The translations under genes and the position numbers were made by a program. Of a stretch of DNA of 64,000 nt, positions 47,663 through 56,197 are shown in pieces. The stretch's first letter is position 1; every line of letters begins with the position of its first letter. Source of the stretch: Streptomyces sp. NBC_01707 (GTDB lineage: Bacteria > Actinomycetota > Actinomycetes > Streptomycetales > Streptomycetaceae); NCBI RefSeq assembly GCF_041438805.1, contig NZ_CP109190.1, forward strand, positions 496,001 through 560,000, given 5' to 3'. The notes beneath the pieces are model-generated. The model did no database searches and was not told the origin of the DNA. It was given only the letters and a program-made list of their open reading frames with translations.

Positions 47663-48892
47663 ATGAAGATCACCGGATACCGGACCCTCCGGACCGTGCA
47701 CGACTGGGGCCGCCCCGTCGGCGATGCGAACGGCTTCGTCGCCGGCGGGGTCACCGAAGTCCCGGTCCTGCTGGTGGAGACCGACGGCGGCCTCACCGGA
47801 GTAGGCCTCGGCGCCCACGCCGAGGCGGACCGGATCTTCCCCGCAGTCGAGGGCCAGGACCCGCGTGCCGTCACCGCGCTCTACGACCGGATGCTGGCCC
47901 ACACGTTCAAGAGCGGCCACGGCGGCGCCGTCTTCGGCACCATCGGCGCCTTCGACATGGCGCTGTGGGACCTCAAGGCGAAGATGGCCGGCGAACCGCT
48001 CTGGCGCACACTCGGCGCCGCGGACCGTTTCGTCCCCGGTTACGCGTCCGGCCTGGACATCGCCCTCGGCGACGAGGAGCTGGTGGCGCTGTACACCGGC
48101 TGGGCCGAACGCGGCTTCACCGGCGCCAAGATCAAGGGCGGTCTCGACACGGAACGCGACATCCTGCGGCTCGGCGCGGTGGCGGAGGTGCTGCGCACCA
48201 ACACCCGCTCCCCCGCCCTGATGCTCGACGTCAACGAGACCTGGGGCAGGCACCAGGCGGTGCGGCTGCTGGCCCGCGTCGAGAGCCGTGTCGAACTCTC
48301 CTGGATCGAGGAGCCGGTGCGCCGGTGGGACGTGGCGGGCAACCGGGCCGTGGGCCGCGCCGCACGCACCGCCGTCGCCACCGGCGAGAACCTGACCGGG
48401 CTGGAACAGTTCAGTCCCCTGCTGGCCGGAGACGCCGTGCAGGTGGTGCAGACCGGAAGTGTCTGGGGCATCACTCACTTCCTGCGGGTCGCCACCCTCG
48501 CGCACGGCCACGACCTGCCGGTCAGTCCGGTGGGCTACGAGACCAATCCCCTCGCGCACGCCGCCGCGGCGGCTCCCAACCATCTCGTCACCGAAGTACA
48601 GGACACCTCCGCCCCGGTGGGAATCACCGTGGACCAAGTGATCGCCGACGGCGGCATCGTGCTCGGCGACGCCGTGGGCCTCGGCATCACGGTGGACGAG
48701 GCGGCGCTCGCGCGACTGGACGAGACCGCCGGGTGGGCCCAACCCGCCGGACCACATGTGCGACCGTCCGCCGCCGGGCTGCGTCTGGTGGCCGAGTCCG
48801 GTCCCGCCGGCCGGACCGGAGGCGACCGTACCCCCGACACCGTCGAACGCCTTCCCCGCGACGGGCGCACCGAGACGGAGAGCACCCCGTGA
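47663..48892 (+). CDS. Enolase-superfamily (MR/MLE) sugar-acid dehydratase-like protein, paralogue 1
   Basis: 409 residues. Enolase-superfamily fold with KIKGG (Lys156/Lys158), metal ligands Asp189 (LDVNETW), Glu216 (WIEEPV) and Glu242 (TGENLTG). The N-terminal cap begins MKITGYRTLRTVHDWGRPVG. Such enzymes usually dehydrate an acid sugar (for example L-fuconate or L-rhamnonate) to a 2-keto-3-deoxy acid; which one is not settled here. GGGGGGAG precedes the ATG. First gene of an operon with a 2-hydroxyacid dehydrogenase, an aldo-keto reductase and an ABC importer. About two-thirds identical by eye to 60693-61835; its C-terminal tail is longer. Confidence 0.92.
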   Translation: MKITGYRTLRTVHDWGRPVGDANGFVAGGVTEVPVLLVETDGGLTGVGLGAHAEADRIFPAVEGQDPRAVTALYDRMLAHTFKSGHGGAVFGTIGAFDMALWDLKAKMAGEPLWRTLGAADRFVPGYASGLDIALGDEELVALYTGWAERGFTGAKIKGGLDTERDILRLGAVAEVLRTNTRSPALMLDVNETWGRHQAVRLLARVESRVELSWIEEPVRRWDVAGNRAVGRAARTAVATGENLTGLEQFSPLLAGDAVQVVQTGSVWGITHFLRVATLAHGHDLPVSPVGYETNPLAHAAAAAPNHLVTEVQDTSAPVGITVDQVIADGGIVLGDAVGLGITVDEAALARLDETAGWAQPAGPHVRPSAAGLRLVAESGPAGRTGGDRTPDTVERLPRDGRTETESTP

Positions 48893-49911
48893 CGCGACCA
48901 CGCGCTGTCTTCGCCATGAACCCGCCGGACCTCACCCGTGCCCTCTTCGACGAGGACGCCCTCTCCCGCCTGCGCCGTGCCGCCGACATCGACACCGACC
49001 TCGTCCTGACCGAGCTGGAATCCGCGGAGTCACGGGACGCGCTGGCCGGAGCGGACATCCTCGTCGCGGGCTGGGACGCACCCGTGGTCCGGGCCGCCCA
49101 CCTGCCGTACGCCTCCCGGATGCGGGCCATCGTCTACGCGGGCGGGGTCGCCGCGACCTGTCTGGAAGACCCCGGATCGTTCGCCGCCCGCGGCGTGGTC
49201 GCGGCCAACGCCCGCGTCGCCAACTCCGGTCCCGTGGCCGAGTACACGCTCGCCATGATCCTCCTCGCCAACAAGCGGGTTCTCCCCGCCGGACGGGAGT
49301 ACCGGCGGGCCAGGAGCCACCCGGACCCCTTTGCCGTCCCCTCGGGGCGCGGCAACTACCGGCAGACCGTGGGCATCGTCGGCGCCTCCACCGTGGGCCG
49401 CGCGGTCCTCGCCCTCCTGCGCCCCTTCGACCTGGACGTACTCCTGTACGACCCCACACTCACGACGGAAGAGGCCATCGGCCTCGGTGCGCGACCGGTG
49501 CCGCTCGACGAACTCATGAGGAGTAGTCAGGTGATCTCCCTGCACCAGCCGCTGACCCCCGACACCCGGGGGCAGATAGACGCGGAGCGGCTGGCCCTGA
49601 TGCGCGACGGAGCGACGCTCGTGAACACCGCGCGAGGAGCCGTCGTCGACCAGGACGCCCTGACGGCGGAACTGCGCACCGGCCGGATAGACGCCGTGCT
49701 CGACGTCACCGACCCGGAGCCGCCGACCGCCGACAGCGAGCTGTGGACGCTGGACAACGTCGTCCTGACCCCACACATGGCCGGCTCGATGGGCGGAGAG
49801 CTGCACCGCATCGGCGATGCCGTCGCCGACGAGGTGGAACGGTTCGCGGCGGGCCTCCCGTTCGCCCATCCGGAGGACCTCTCGGCCTCCGCGCGCGCGA
49901 GGGTCCGGTGA
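48889..49911 (+). CDS. D-isomer-specific 2-hydroxyacid dehydrogenase-family protein
   Basis: 340 residues starting at a GTG that overlaps the previous stop (GTGA). Rossmann motif VGIVGASTVGRAVL and the family active-site segments: ISLHQPLTPDTRG, LVNTARGAVVDQDAL (substrate-binding arginine) and VVLTPHMAGSM (catalytic histidine). It uses NAD(P) to oxidise a 2-hydroxy acid or reduce a 2-keto acid, and would act on the keto-deoxy acid made by the preceding enzyme or on a later product. Confidence 0.93.
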   Translation: MTRPRAVFAMNPPDLTRALFDEDALSRLRRAADIDTDLVLTELESAESRDALAGADILVAGWDAPVVRAAHLPYASRMRAIVYAGGVAATCLEDPGSFAARGVVAANARVANSGPVAEYTLAMILLANKRVLPAGREYRRARSHPDPFAVPSGRGNYRQTVGIVGASTVGRAVLALLRPFDLDVLLYDPTLTTEEAIGLGARPVPLDELMRSSQVISLHQPLTPDTRGQIDAERLALMRDGATLVNTARGAVVDQDALTAELRTGRIDAVLDVTDPEPPTADSELWTLDNVVLTPHMAGSMGGELHRIGDAVADEVERFAAGLPFAHPEDLSASARARVR

Positions 49912-50936
49912 GACGGATGCGCACCCGCACCTGTGCCCGCACCCCCCGACTCACAGAACTCGGTCTCGGTGCGGCCCAGTTGGGCAACCTCGCCCGGACT
50001 ACCAGCGACGAGGACGCCCGGGGCGCCGTCGACGCGGCATGGGAGAGCGGCGTCCGCTACTTCGACACGGCCCCGCACTACGGGCTCGGACTGTCCGAAC
50101 GACGCCTCGGCGCAGCCCTGGCACAGCGCCCCCGCGCCGAGTACACCGTCTCCACCAAGGTGGGCCGGCTGCTGGTGCCCAGCCCGGAGACCAAACACCT
50201 CCAGGACGACGGCGGATTCGCGGTGCCTGCGGCGTTCCGCCGCAGCTGGGACTTCAGCCGGGACGGAATTCTGCGGTCCCTGGAAGGCAGCATGGAGCGT
50301 CTCGGCCTCGACCGCATCGACATCGTCTATCTCCACGACCCCGACCACCACTGGCAGGAGGCGTCCACGACCGGCGTCGACACCCTCGTCGAACTGCGTG
50401 ACCAGGGCGTGGTGAAGGCGTTGGGCGCCGGCATGAACCAGGCCGGGATGCTCACCGAGTTCGTCCGCCGCTGCGACGTGGACGTCGTCATGGTGGCCGG
50501 TCGTCACACCCTGCTCGACCACTCCGCCCAGGACGAGCTGCTGCCACTCGCCCAGGAGCGCGGCGTGGGCGTCGTCGCGGCCGCGGTCTACAACTCCGGA
50601 CTGCTCTCGGCCCCCCGACCGCCGGCCAGCGCGACCTACGACTATCAACCTGCCTCCCGTGAGCTGCTCGGCCGTGCGGCCGCGATCGCCGACGTCTGCG
50701 AACGCCACGACAGCAGCCTGCCGGTGGCCGCCATCGCCTACCCCCTGCTCCACCCCGCAGTCACTTCGGTGGTGCTCGGCGCTCGCGACGCCGTTCAGTC
50801 CCGTACCAACGCCGACCGGCTGGCGGCCCCCGTCCCCGACGCGCTCTGGGAGGAACTGACCCACCTCGGCCTGCTGCCCGAGGACTCCGCGGCGCAGACG
50901 GCGGGGCTGGACGCCGCGAGCGACTCAGCCGTGTAA
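49908..50936 (+). CDS. Aldo/keto reductase (L-fucose/D-threo-aldose 1-dehydrogenase-like)
   Basis: 342 residues. The GTG at 49908 overlaps the preceding stop (GTGA); an ATG at 49917 is a possible alternative. Catalytic residues Asp53 and Tyr58 (YFDTAPHYG), Lys84 (VSTKVGR) and His143 (VYLHDP) are all present. The GLGLSERRLGAAL segment is typical of D-threo-aldose 1-dehydrogenases, which oxidise L-fucose to its lactone. In this operon that would be the first catabolic step. A paralogue is at 27912. Confidence 0.92.
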   Translation: MRRMRTRTCARTPRLTELGLGAAQLGNLARTTSDEDARGAVDAAWESGVRYFDTAPHYGLGLSERRLGAALAQRPRAEYTVSTKVGRLLVPSPETKHLQDDGGFAVPAAFRRSWDFSRDGILRSLEGSMERLGLDRIDIVYLHDPDHHWQEASTTGVDTLVELRDQGVVKALGAGMNQAGMLTEFVRRCDVDVVMVAGRHTLLDHSAQDELLPLAQERGVGVVAAAVYNSGLLSAPRPPASATYDYQPASRELLGRAAAIADVCERHDSSLPVAAIAYPLLHPAVTSVVLGARDAVQSRTNADRLAAPVPDALWEELTHLGLLPEDSAAQTAGLDAASDSAV

Positions 50937-50957
50937 ACCACCCCCGGAAGGAACGCC

Positions 50958-52403
50958 ATGGAACACCGCACGACCAGGCCGGACACGGCCGCACTGGCCG
51001 GCTGGCTGCACAGCTGGGTGACGGACGACGGTGCGGTCAACGGCTTCCACAACCACAGCGTGTGGGGCACGAACCCCTTCAGCTTCCTCGACTTCACCAG
51101 CGGACACACCACCTTCGCGGGCCCGGCAGTCGCCGCCTTCGGCCAGGCGCTGGCCGAGCAGCCCGATGAACGGGGCGTGGAACTGCTGCGGCGGCTGTTG
51201 CGCTACCAGTCCACCGAACTGCAGGCCGACGGCCAGTACCGGCACATCGGCTTCCAGGTGGGCGAGTCGGCGACCACCGGCCTCATCCACAACGCCGTCG
51301 GCAGCCTCGGCATGCTGCTTGCCCTGAAGCACGCCCGCCATCTGCTGCCCGCCGACGAGGTGAGCGCCGCCCTGGCGGCCGTCCGTCGCAATCTCGACGC
51401 GTGCGAGATGTACGGGGGCGGGCGGCCCGGCGAAGACGGCACCTGCAACCAGGAGTACGCCCGGGTCTGGGTGAAGCAGCTCTACACGGAGCTGGCCGAC
51501 GACAAGACCTACACGGACCAGATAGCCGAGGACCTCTCCACCCTGGTCCGCCTGTTCCACCGCCGCGGAGTGCCCGACGCGGACAGCGCCGGCACGTTCC
51601 GCACCGTGCGGGACCGCACCGGGGGCGGCATCCTGGAACCGGCCGAGTACTACGGCCTCATGATCGTCCCCCTGGTGCTCGGCTACCGCTCTCAGGGCGA
51701 CCCGGAGCTGCTGGCCGAGGCGAAACGCCTGTCCCGGCACGTGGCACGCTCGGCATGGACCGACACCACCGGCGCCACCCGCTACCACCGCTACTGGTAC
51801 GTCCAGGGTGACCATGTCCTGAAGACCGACACGCCCATGCTGATCGCGGGCATGGGGCTGACTCTGTACGGCATCCACGAGGTCTTGGCCGAAAGCCCGG
51901 ATCCCGAGCTGGAGGCCTTCACCGAAGCGTGCCTGGCGACCTACGCCGGTTACCAGACCCCCGCAGGCTACTTCGCCTCCGCGAGCGGCTGGCACAACGA
52001 GGCCGACATCGCGCCCAGCACGGCCTGGCACGCCCACGACCTGATGTTCCTGATGGCCAGGCTCGGTCCCGGCGACGGCTTCTGGGACAAGCTGCTCGCC
52101 CCCAGGGACCGGCAGTCGGTACTGGTCAGCGACCGCGCCTTCTGGGCCGAGTCCGGTGCCCATTGGTGCATCCGTTCCCCACTGACCGCGGGGGACCTGC
52201 ACATCTACGGCCGCAAGGACAAGGACACCTTCACCCGGGAGTTCTTCGCCTGGACGGACCGCGAGCCGCTGCCCGAGGACCTGCGCTACCCGGGCGTACC
52301 CGAATTCTTCGTCGCCAACGACGGCATCTACCGCGTCGACGGCGACGAGACACCTACCGACATCATGGCCGTCGGCCCCCTGCCTTACCGGGGGCAGCTG
52401 TGA
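50958..52403 (+). CDS. Conserved protein of unknown function, (alpha/alpha)-barrel-like
   Basis: 481 residues, no signal peptide, so cytoplasmic. I cannot name a family. The sequence is helical with many aromatic and acidic residues typical of glycosidase or epimerase (alpha/alpha)6 barrels: VWGTNPFSFLDFTSGHTTFA, GTCNQEYARVWVKQLY, WYVQGDHVLKTDTPM and SGWHNEADIAPSTAWHAHD. Position between sugar-oxidising genes and a sugar ABC operon suggests that it works on an imported oligosaccharide or sugar acid. GGAAGGA lies upstream. Confidence 0.7.
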   Translation: MEHRTTRPDTAALAGWLHSWVTDDGAVNGFHNHSVWGTNPFSFLDFTSGHTTFAGPAVAAFGQALAEQPDERGVELLRRLLRYQSTELQADGQYRHIGFQVGESATTGLIHNAVGSLGMLLALKHARHLLPADEVSAALAAVRRNLDACEMYGGGRPGEDGTCNQEYARVWVKQLYTELADDKTYTDQIAEDLSTLVRLFHRRGVPDADSAGTFRTVRDRTGGGILEPAEYYGLMIVPLVLGYRSQGDPELLAEAKRLSRHVARSAWTDTTGATRYHRYWYVQGDHVLKTDTPMLIAGMGLTLYGIHEVLAESPDPELEAFTEACLATYAGYQTPAGYFASASGWHNEADIAPSTAWHAHDLMFLMARLGPGDGFWDKLLAPRDRQSVLVSDRAFWAESGAHWCIRSPLTAGDLHIYGRKDKDTFTREFFAWTDREPLPEDLRYPGVPEFFVANDGIYRVDGDETPTDIMAVGPLPYRGQL

Positions 52404-52484
52404 CGCCGGACCGTATTCCCCACGCCTCACTGTCCAGTGGATGTTGATCCCCAGCTTTCCCTACCGAGGAAAAGAGAGACGACA

Positions 52485-53753
52485 ATGATGTCTGCCAACA
52501 GAGGGAGCAAGGCGCGCGCAACCGCCCTTGCCGCCGTGGTTCCGCTGATGTTCCTCGCAGCCTGCTCGTCGGGCACCGGCGCGTCCGGGGGCGAGGACGG
52601 CCAGATCCGGATGATGGTCAATCTGACCGACAACCTGGATCAGGCCTACTGGGAGAAGCTGGTCAAGCCGTTCGAGGACAAGACCGGTCTGAAGGTGAAG
52701 ATCGAGGGCCCGACCGGCAAGTCCGTCGCCGAGTCCTTCCCCCAACAACTGGCCGCGGGTACCGCTCCCGACGTCATCCAGTCCATCTTCCCGGACGACG
52801 ACACGGCGCCGGAGCTGCTCGACCTCAGCGGTCAGGACTGGGCCAAGGGCACTCCGATGTTCGACGAGTACGCCATCGGCGACGCGCACTACGCGGTCGG
52901 CGTGGGCACCCAGACCCAGTCGCTCGTCTACTACAACAAGTCGGCGTTCGAGAAGGCCGGCATCACCGCGGCCCCCACCACCTGGGCGGAACTGGCCGAC
53001 GACCTGGGCAAGCTGAAGAAGGCGGGCTACACGCCGATGCAGACCGCCGGCGACTACCAGACCGGCCTCCAGCTGCAGCAGATCTACCACCCGGCGCTCA
53101 ACCAGATCCACCCGAAATGGCAGAGCGACGTCAAGGACAAGAAGCTCACCGTCGGCGAGACGTACAAGCCTGCGTTCCAGCTGTACTCGGACTGGATCGA
53201 CGCCGGTTACATAGCCAAGAGCGATGTCGGCCTCAGCCCCTCGCAGGCGGACGGCAACTTCGTCGCGGGGAAGGTGGGTCTCTACACCAACGGCAGCTGG
53301 TTCGCCGCCACGCTGGCCAAGGCCGGGAAACTCCCCTTCGAGGTCGGTGTGTTCTCCCCTCCGGCCGCCGACGGCAAGAGCTACCCGGGCCCGCAGGGCG
53401 CCACCATGGCCAACCCGTACATGGTGCACAAGGGTGCGGCGGACGAGGACGGCGCCAAGCAGCTGGTGGAGTTCCTCGTCAGCGACCCCGCGGCGGTCGA
53501 GAAGCAGCTCGGTTCCGACGGGGTGTTCCGCAAGGACGCCGATGTGGAGCAGACCGGTGTCGGCTCCCAGATCCAGTCCATTCTGGACAACGCGCCCGCG
53601 CTGGTCGCCGTCGGTGAGGGCCAGGGCAACGTCCGGCTGCCCGTGACGGGCTTCAACCCCAAGTTCACCGAGGTCGCGCAGAGCCTCTACACGGGAGCGA
53701 GCCCGGCCGACGCCGCCAAGGCCATCGACCAGTGGGTCGACGAGAACCGCTGA
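52485..53753 (+). CDS. Sugar ABC transporter solute-binding lipoprotein
   Basis: 422 residues. Lipoprotein signal peptide with lipobox LAAC (cysteine near residue 26). The rest is the family-1 solute-binding fold: YWEKLVKPFEDKTGLKVKIE, SLVYYNKSAFEKAGI and TTWAELADDLGKLKKAG. It binds a sugar or oligosaccharide outside the membrane and delivers it to the two permeases downstream. A second ATG (52488) follows at once. Start of the transport part of the operon. Confidence 0.95.
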   Translation: MMSANRGSKARATALAAVVPLMFLAACSSGTGASGGEDGQIRMMVNLTDNLDQAYWEKLVKPFEDKTGLKVKIEGPTGKSVAESFPQQLAAGTAPDVIQSIFPDDDTAPELLDLSGQDWAKGTPMFDEYAIGDAHYAVGVGTQTQSLVYYNKSAFEKAGITAAPTTWAELADDLGKLKKAGYTPMQTAGDYQTGLQLQQIYHPALNQIHPKWQSDVKDKKLTVGETYKPAFQLYSDWIDAGYIAKSDVGLSPSQADGNFVAGKVGLYTNGSWFAATLAKAGKLPFEVGVFSPPAADGKSYPGPQGATMANPYMVHKGAADEDGAKQLVEFLVSDPAAVEKQLGSDGVFRKDADVEQTGVGSQIQSILDNAPALVAVGEGQGNVRLPVTGFNPKFTEVAQSLYTGASPADAAKAIDQWVDENR

Positions 53754-53755
53754 CC

Positions 53756-54667
53756 ATGGCACTCAAACTCTCTTCGAAGCCGCGGGGATGGCGCAGCGCC
53801 GGCGCCGCCGTCAGCATGGTCGTCCCCGCGGTGCTGATCTACGGCGCTCTGCTGGTCGTACCGGTGATCTACGCGTTCTACTACAGCTTCACCGAGTACA
53901 ACGGATTCCCCACCCGTGTACCCGAGTTCATCGGGCTGGACAACTACCGCACCATCTTCGGCTCCGACGACATGACCGGCACCATGGTGATCACCGCCGT
54001 GGTGTCGGTGGTGGGAGCGGTCGCCGTCAATCTCGCGGCACTGGGGCTCGCGCTGCTGCTGCAGCGCACCAATCGGTTCAACACCTTCGGCCGCGTGGTC
54101 ATGTTCTACCCGCACGTGCTCAGCGCACTGGTCGTCGGCTTCCTGTGGCAGGCCGTCCTCGGTCCCCAGGGCGTGGTCAACACCATGCTGCAGAAGGTCG
54201 GCACGGACAGCCTGCCCTTCCTCAGCGATCCCGACTGGGCGCTGTGGTCGATGATCCTCGTCATCGTCTGGTCCCTGTTCGGCGTCCAGCTGATCCTCTA
54301 TCTGGCGGGACTCCAGGCCGTTTCGGCGGATCTGCTGGAGGCGGCGAAGCTCGACGGCGCCGGCCGGTGGCAGACCTTCCGTGCCGTCACATGGCCTTCG
54401 CTGGCGTCCACGGTGACGGTTGCCGTCATCACCTCGGGCATCTCGCTGCTGAAGACGTACGACGTCGTCGTGTCGCTGACCGGGGGCGGTCCCGCGGGGT
54501 CGACCAAGACCCTCGCCTACTCGATCCTCGCGGTCTCGTTCCCCCAGCGGGACATCGGCCTGGCATCGGCCCAGGCCGTGCTGCTGATCCTCGCGGCTGC
54601 GGTCCTGTCCCTCACGGTCCTCTTCCTGCGCAGGCGCGCCGAGGACGACGCGGAGTCCATCGGATGA
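53756..54667 (+). CDS. Sugar ABC transporter permease (MalF type)
   Basis: 303 residues, six membrane segments, and the EAA loop LLEAAKLDGAGRWQTFRAVTWP that contacts the ATPase. Located 2 bp after the binding-protein gene, with its end overlapping the next permease (ATGA). Confidence 0.95.
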   Translation: MALKLSSKPRGWRSAGAAVSMVVPAVLIYGALLVVPVIYAFYYSFTEYNGFPTRVPEFIGLDNYRTIFGSDDMTGTMVITAVVSVVGAVAVNLAALGLALLLQRTNRFNTFGRVVMFYPHVLSALVVGFLWQAVLGPQGVVNTMLQKVGTDSLPFLSDPDWALWSMILVIVWSLFGVQLILYLAGLQAVSADLLEAAKLDGAGRWQTFRAVTWPSLASTVTVAVITSGISLLKTYDVVVSLTGGGPAGSTKTLAYSILAVSFPQRDIGLASAQAVLLILAAAVLSLTVLFLRRRAEDDAESIG

Positions 54668-55506
54668 AGAAAACACTCACCTCGGCCGCCACCGTGCGGG
54701 TCGCGTTCATCACCCTCGTGTCCCTCGGCATGCTCGTGCCGATGTACATCCTGGTGGTCAACGCCTTCAAGAGCCAGCAGGAGATCCTCGGCAACCCGTT
54801 CACGCTGGACCTCGGCACGGCGACCTTCCAGCACCTCGCGGACGCCTGGAACAACCCGGACTTCAGTATTCACAAGGGCTACGGCACGACCATCGCGCTG
54901 GTGCTCGGCGTGAACGTGCTGGCCATGGGGGTGTGCGCCCCCGCGGCGTACGTACTGGCCCGCACGTCGAAGCCGATCTCCCGGCTGCTGCTGTTCTTCT
55001 TCATCGCAGGGATGTTCATCCCGACCCAGGTGATCCTGGTGCCGGTCATCTTCGTGCTCCGCGCCGTCGGGCTGATGGGCACGATGCCTGGTCTCATCCT
55101 GTTCATGACGGCCACCACCATCCCGTTCACACTGTTCGTCTTCTTCGGCTACATCCGGATGCTGCCCAGGTCGCTGGACGAGGCTGCGGCGATCGACGGG
55201 GCCGGCAAGTACTACACGCTGTCGCGGATCATCGTGCCTCTGATGCGACCGATCATCGCCACCGTGTTCATTCTCAACTCGCTGAGCGTGTGGAACGACT
55301 TCGCCAGCCCGCAGATGATCCTCGGTCCCGGCAGCGGCGTGTACACCGTCACCACCGGTGTGTACGCGGCCGTCGGCCAGTACTCCACGGACTACACCAA
55401 GGTGTTCCCGACCCTGCTGCTCGCCGTGGTCCCCATCCTGGTGATCTTCATCGTGATGCAACGTCACGTCATGAGCGGCCTCGCGGCGGGAGCCGTGAAG
55501 GGATGA
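54664..55506 (+). CDS. Sugar ABC transporter permease (MalG type)
   Basis: 280 residues, six membrane segments, and the EAA loop LDEAAAIDGAGKYYTLSRIIVPL. Partner of the MalF-type permease. No ATPase gene is present in the operon. In Streptomyces such systems commonly use the shared ATPase MsiK encoded elsewhere; that is general knowledge and not visible here. Confidence 0.95.
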   Translation: MKKTLTSAATVRVAFITLVSLGMLVPMYILVVNAFKSQQEILGNPFTLDLGTATFQHLADAWNNPDFSIHKGYGTTIALVLGVNVLAMGVCAPAAYVLARTSKPISRLLLFFFIAGMFIPTQVILVPVIFVLRAVGLMGTMPGLILFMTATTIPFTLFVFFGYIRMLPRSLDEAAAIDGAGKYYTLSRIIVPLMRPIIATVFILNSLSVWNDFASPQMILGPGSGVYTVTTGVYAAVGQYSTDYTKVFPTLLLAVVPILVIFIVMQRHVMSGLAAGAVKG

Positions 55507-55664
55507 TCCCGTCCGACGGGGCCGGCCGGTCTTCACCGACGTGACCGGCGGCCTCGCCCCTCCCCTCTCCTCCCCTTCGACCCGACCGGCCCGGCCATCG
55601 TGCCCGGCCGGCGGAGGTCCTTCCCGGCCGAAACGGCCCCGCCTGACCGAAGGAGTCCCCTGCC

Positions 55665-56006
55665 ATGCCCGCATCCAGCGCCCCGCGCCGTGTCGCGTCG
55701 GTGATCCACCTGCGCCCCGAACAGGAGGCGAGATACCGGGAGTTGCACCGCACGGTCCCTCAGCCGGTGCTGGACGCCCTCTCCCGCGCCCACATCACCT
55801 CGTACTCCATCTTTCTGCGCGACCACACGCTGTTCGGCTACTACGAGTACACCGGCGACGACTACGAGGCCGACATGGCCGCCATCGCCGCCGACCCGGA
55901 CACCCAGCGGTGGTGGACCCTCACCGACCCCTGCCAGCAGCCCCTCGACTCGGCGGAACCCGGGGAGCGCTGGGTGGACGCCGAAGAGGTCTTCCACCTG
56001 GACTGA
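55665..56006 (+). CDS. rhaM: L-rhamnose mutarotase-family protein
   Basis: 113 residues, the usual size. Family features are RRVASVIHLRPEQEARYRELH, the TSYSIFLRDHTLFGYYEYTG strand and a final MAAIAADPDTQRWWTLTDPC. These small ferredoxin-like proteins interconvert the alpha and beta anomers of L-rhamnose or L-fucose. Placed after the importer, it would prepare the sugar for the aldo-keto reductase. GAAGGAG lies ahead of the ATG. Confidence 0.92.
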   Translation: MPASSAPRRVASVIHLRPEQEARYRELHRTVPQPVLDALSRAHITSYSIFLRDHTLFGYYEYTGDDYEADMAAIAADPDTQRWWTLTDPCQQPLDSAEPGERWVDAEEVFHLD

Positions 56007-56091
56007 TGCGCACCCCTCCGTCGCCGCCCGGTCATCTTCCGCTCCCTTCCGTCGTGATGCTTGTGCGCGGTCCATGAGGGCCCTACTGTGC

Positions 56092-56106
56092 ACATGTCAT
56101 ACATGT
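56092..56106. promoter_or_regulatory. Possible operator, ACATGT repeat with 3-bp spacer
   Basis: ACATGT-CAT-ACATGT; the reverse strand contains TGTATGACA, which recalls the TGTATGATA core of site 1. It lies ~90 bases upstream of the large beta-helix gene. A weak case. Confidence 0.4.
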
Positions 56107-56197
56107 TTTGTCTGCCCGGTGGCGCTGACCCGGGCTGCAAGCGGATCCGCGTATCGCGGCCGCCTCCGGAACATGGCATCCAACGAAAGGCTCTTCC

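Noticed and set aside
47446..48888. Open frame before the 2-hydroxyacid dehydrogenase that would give 821 residues
   Set aside because: It is the +1 shadow of the enolase-family gene; the GTGA overlap at 48889 is a natural start.
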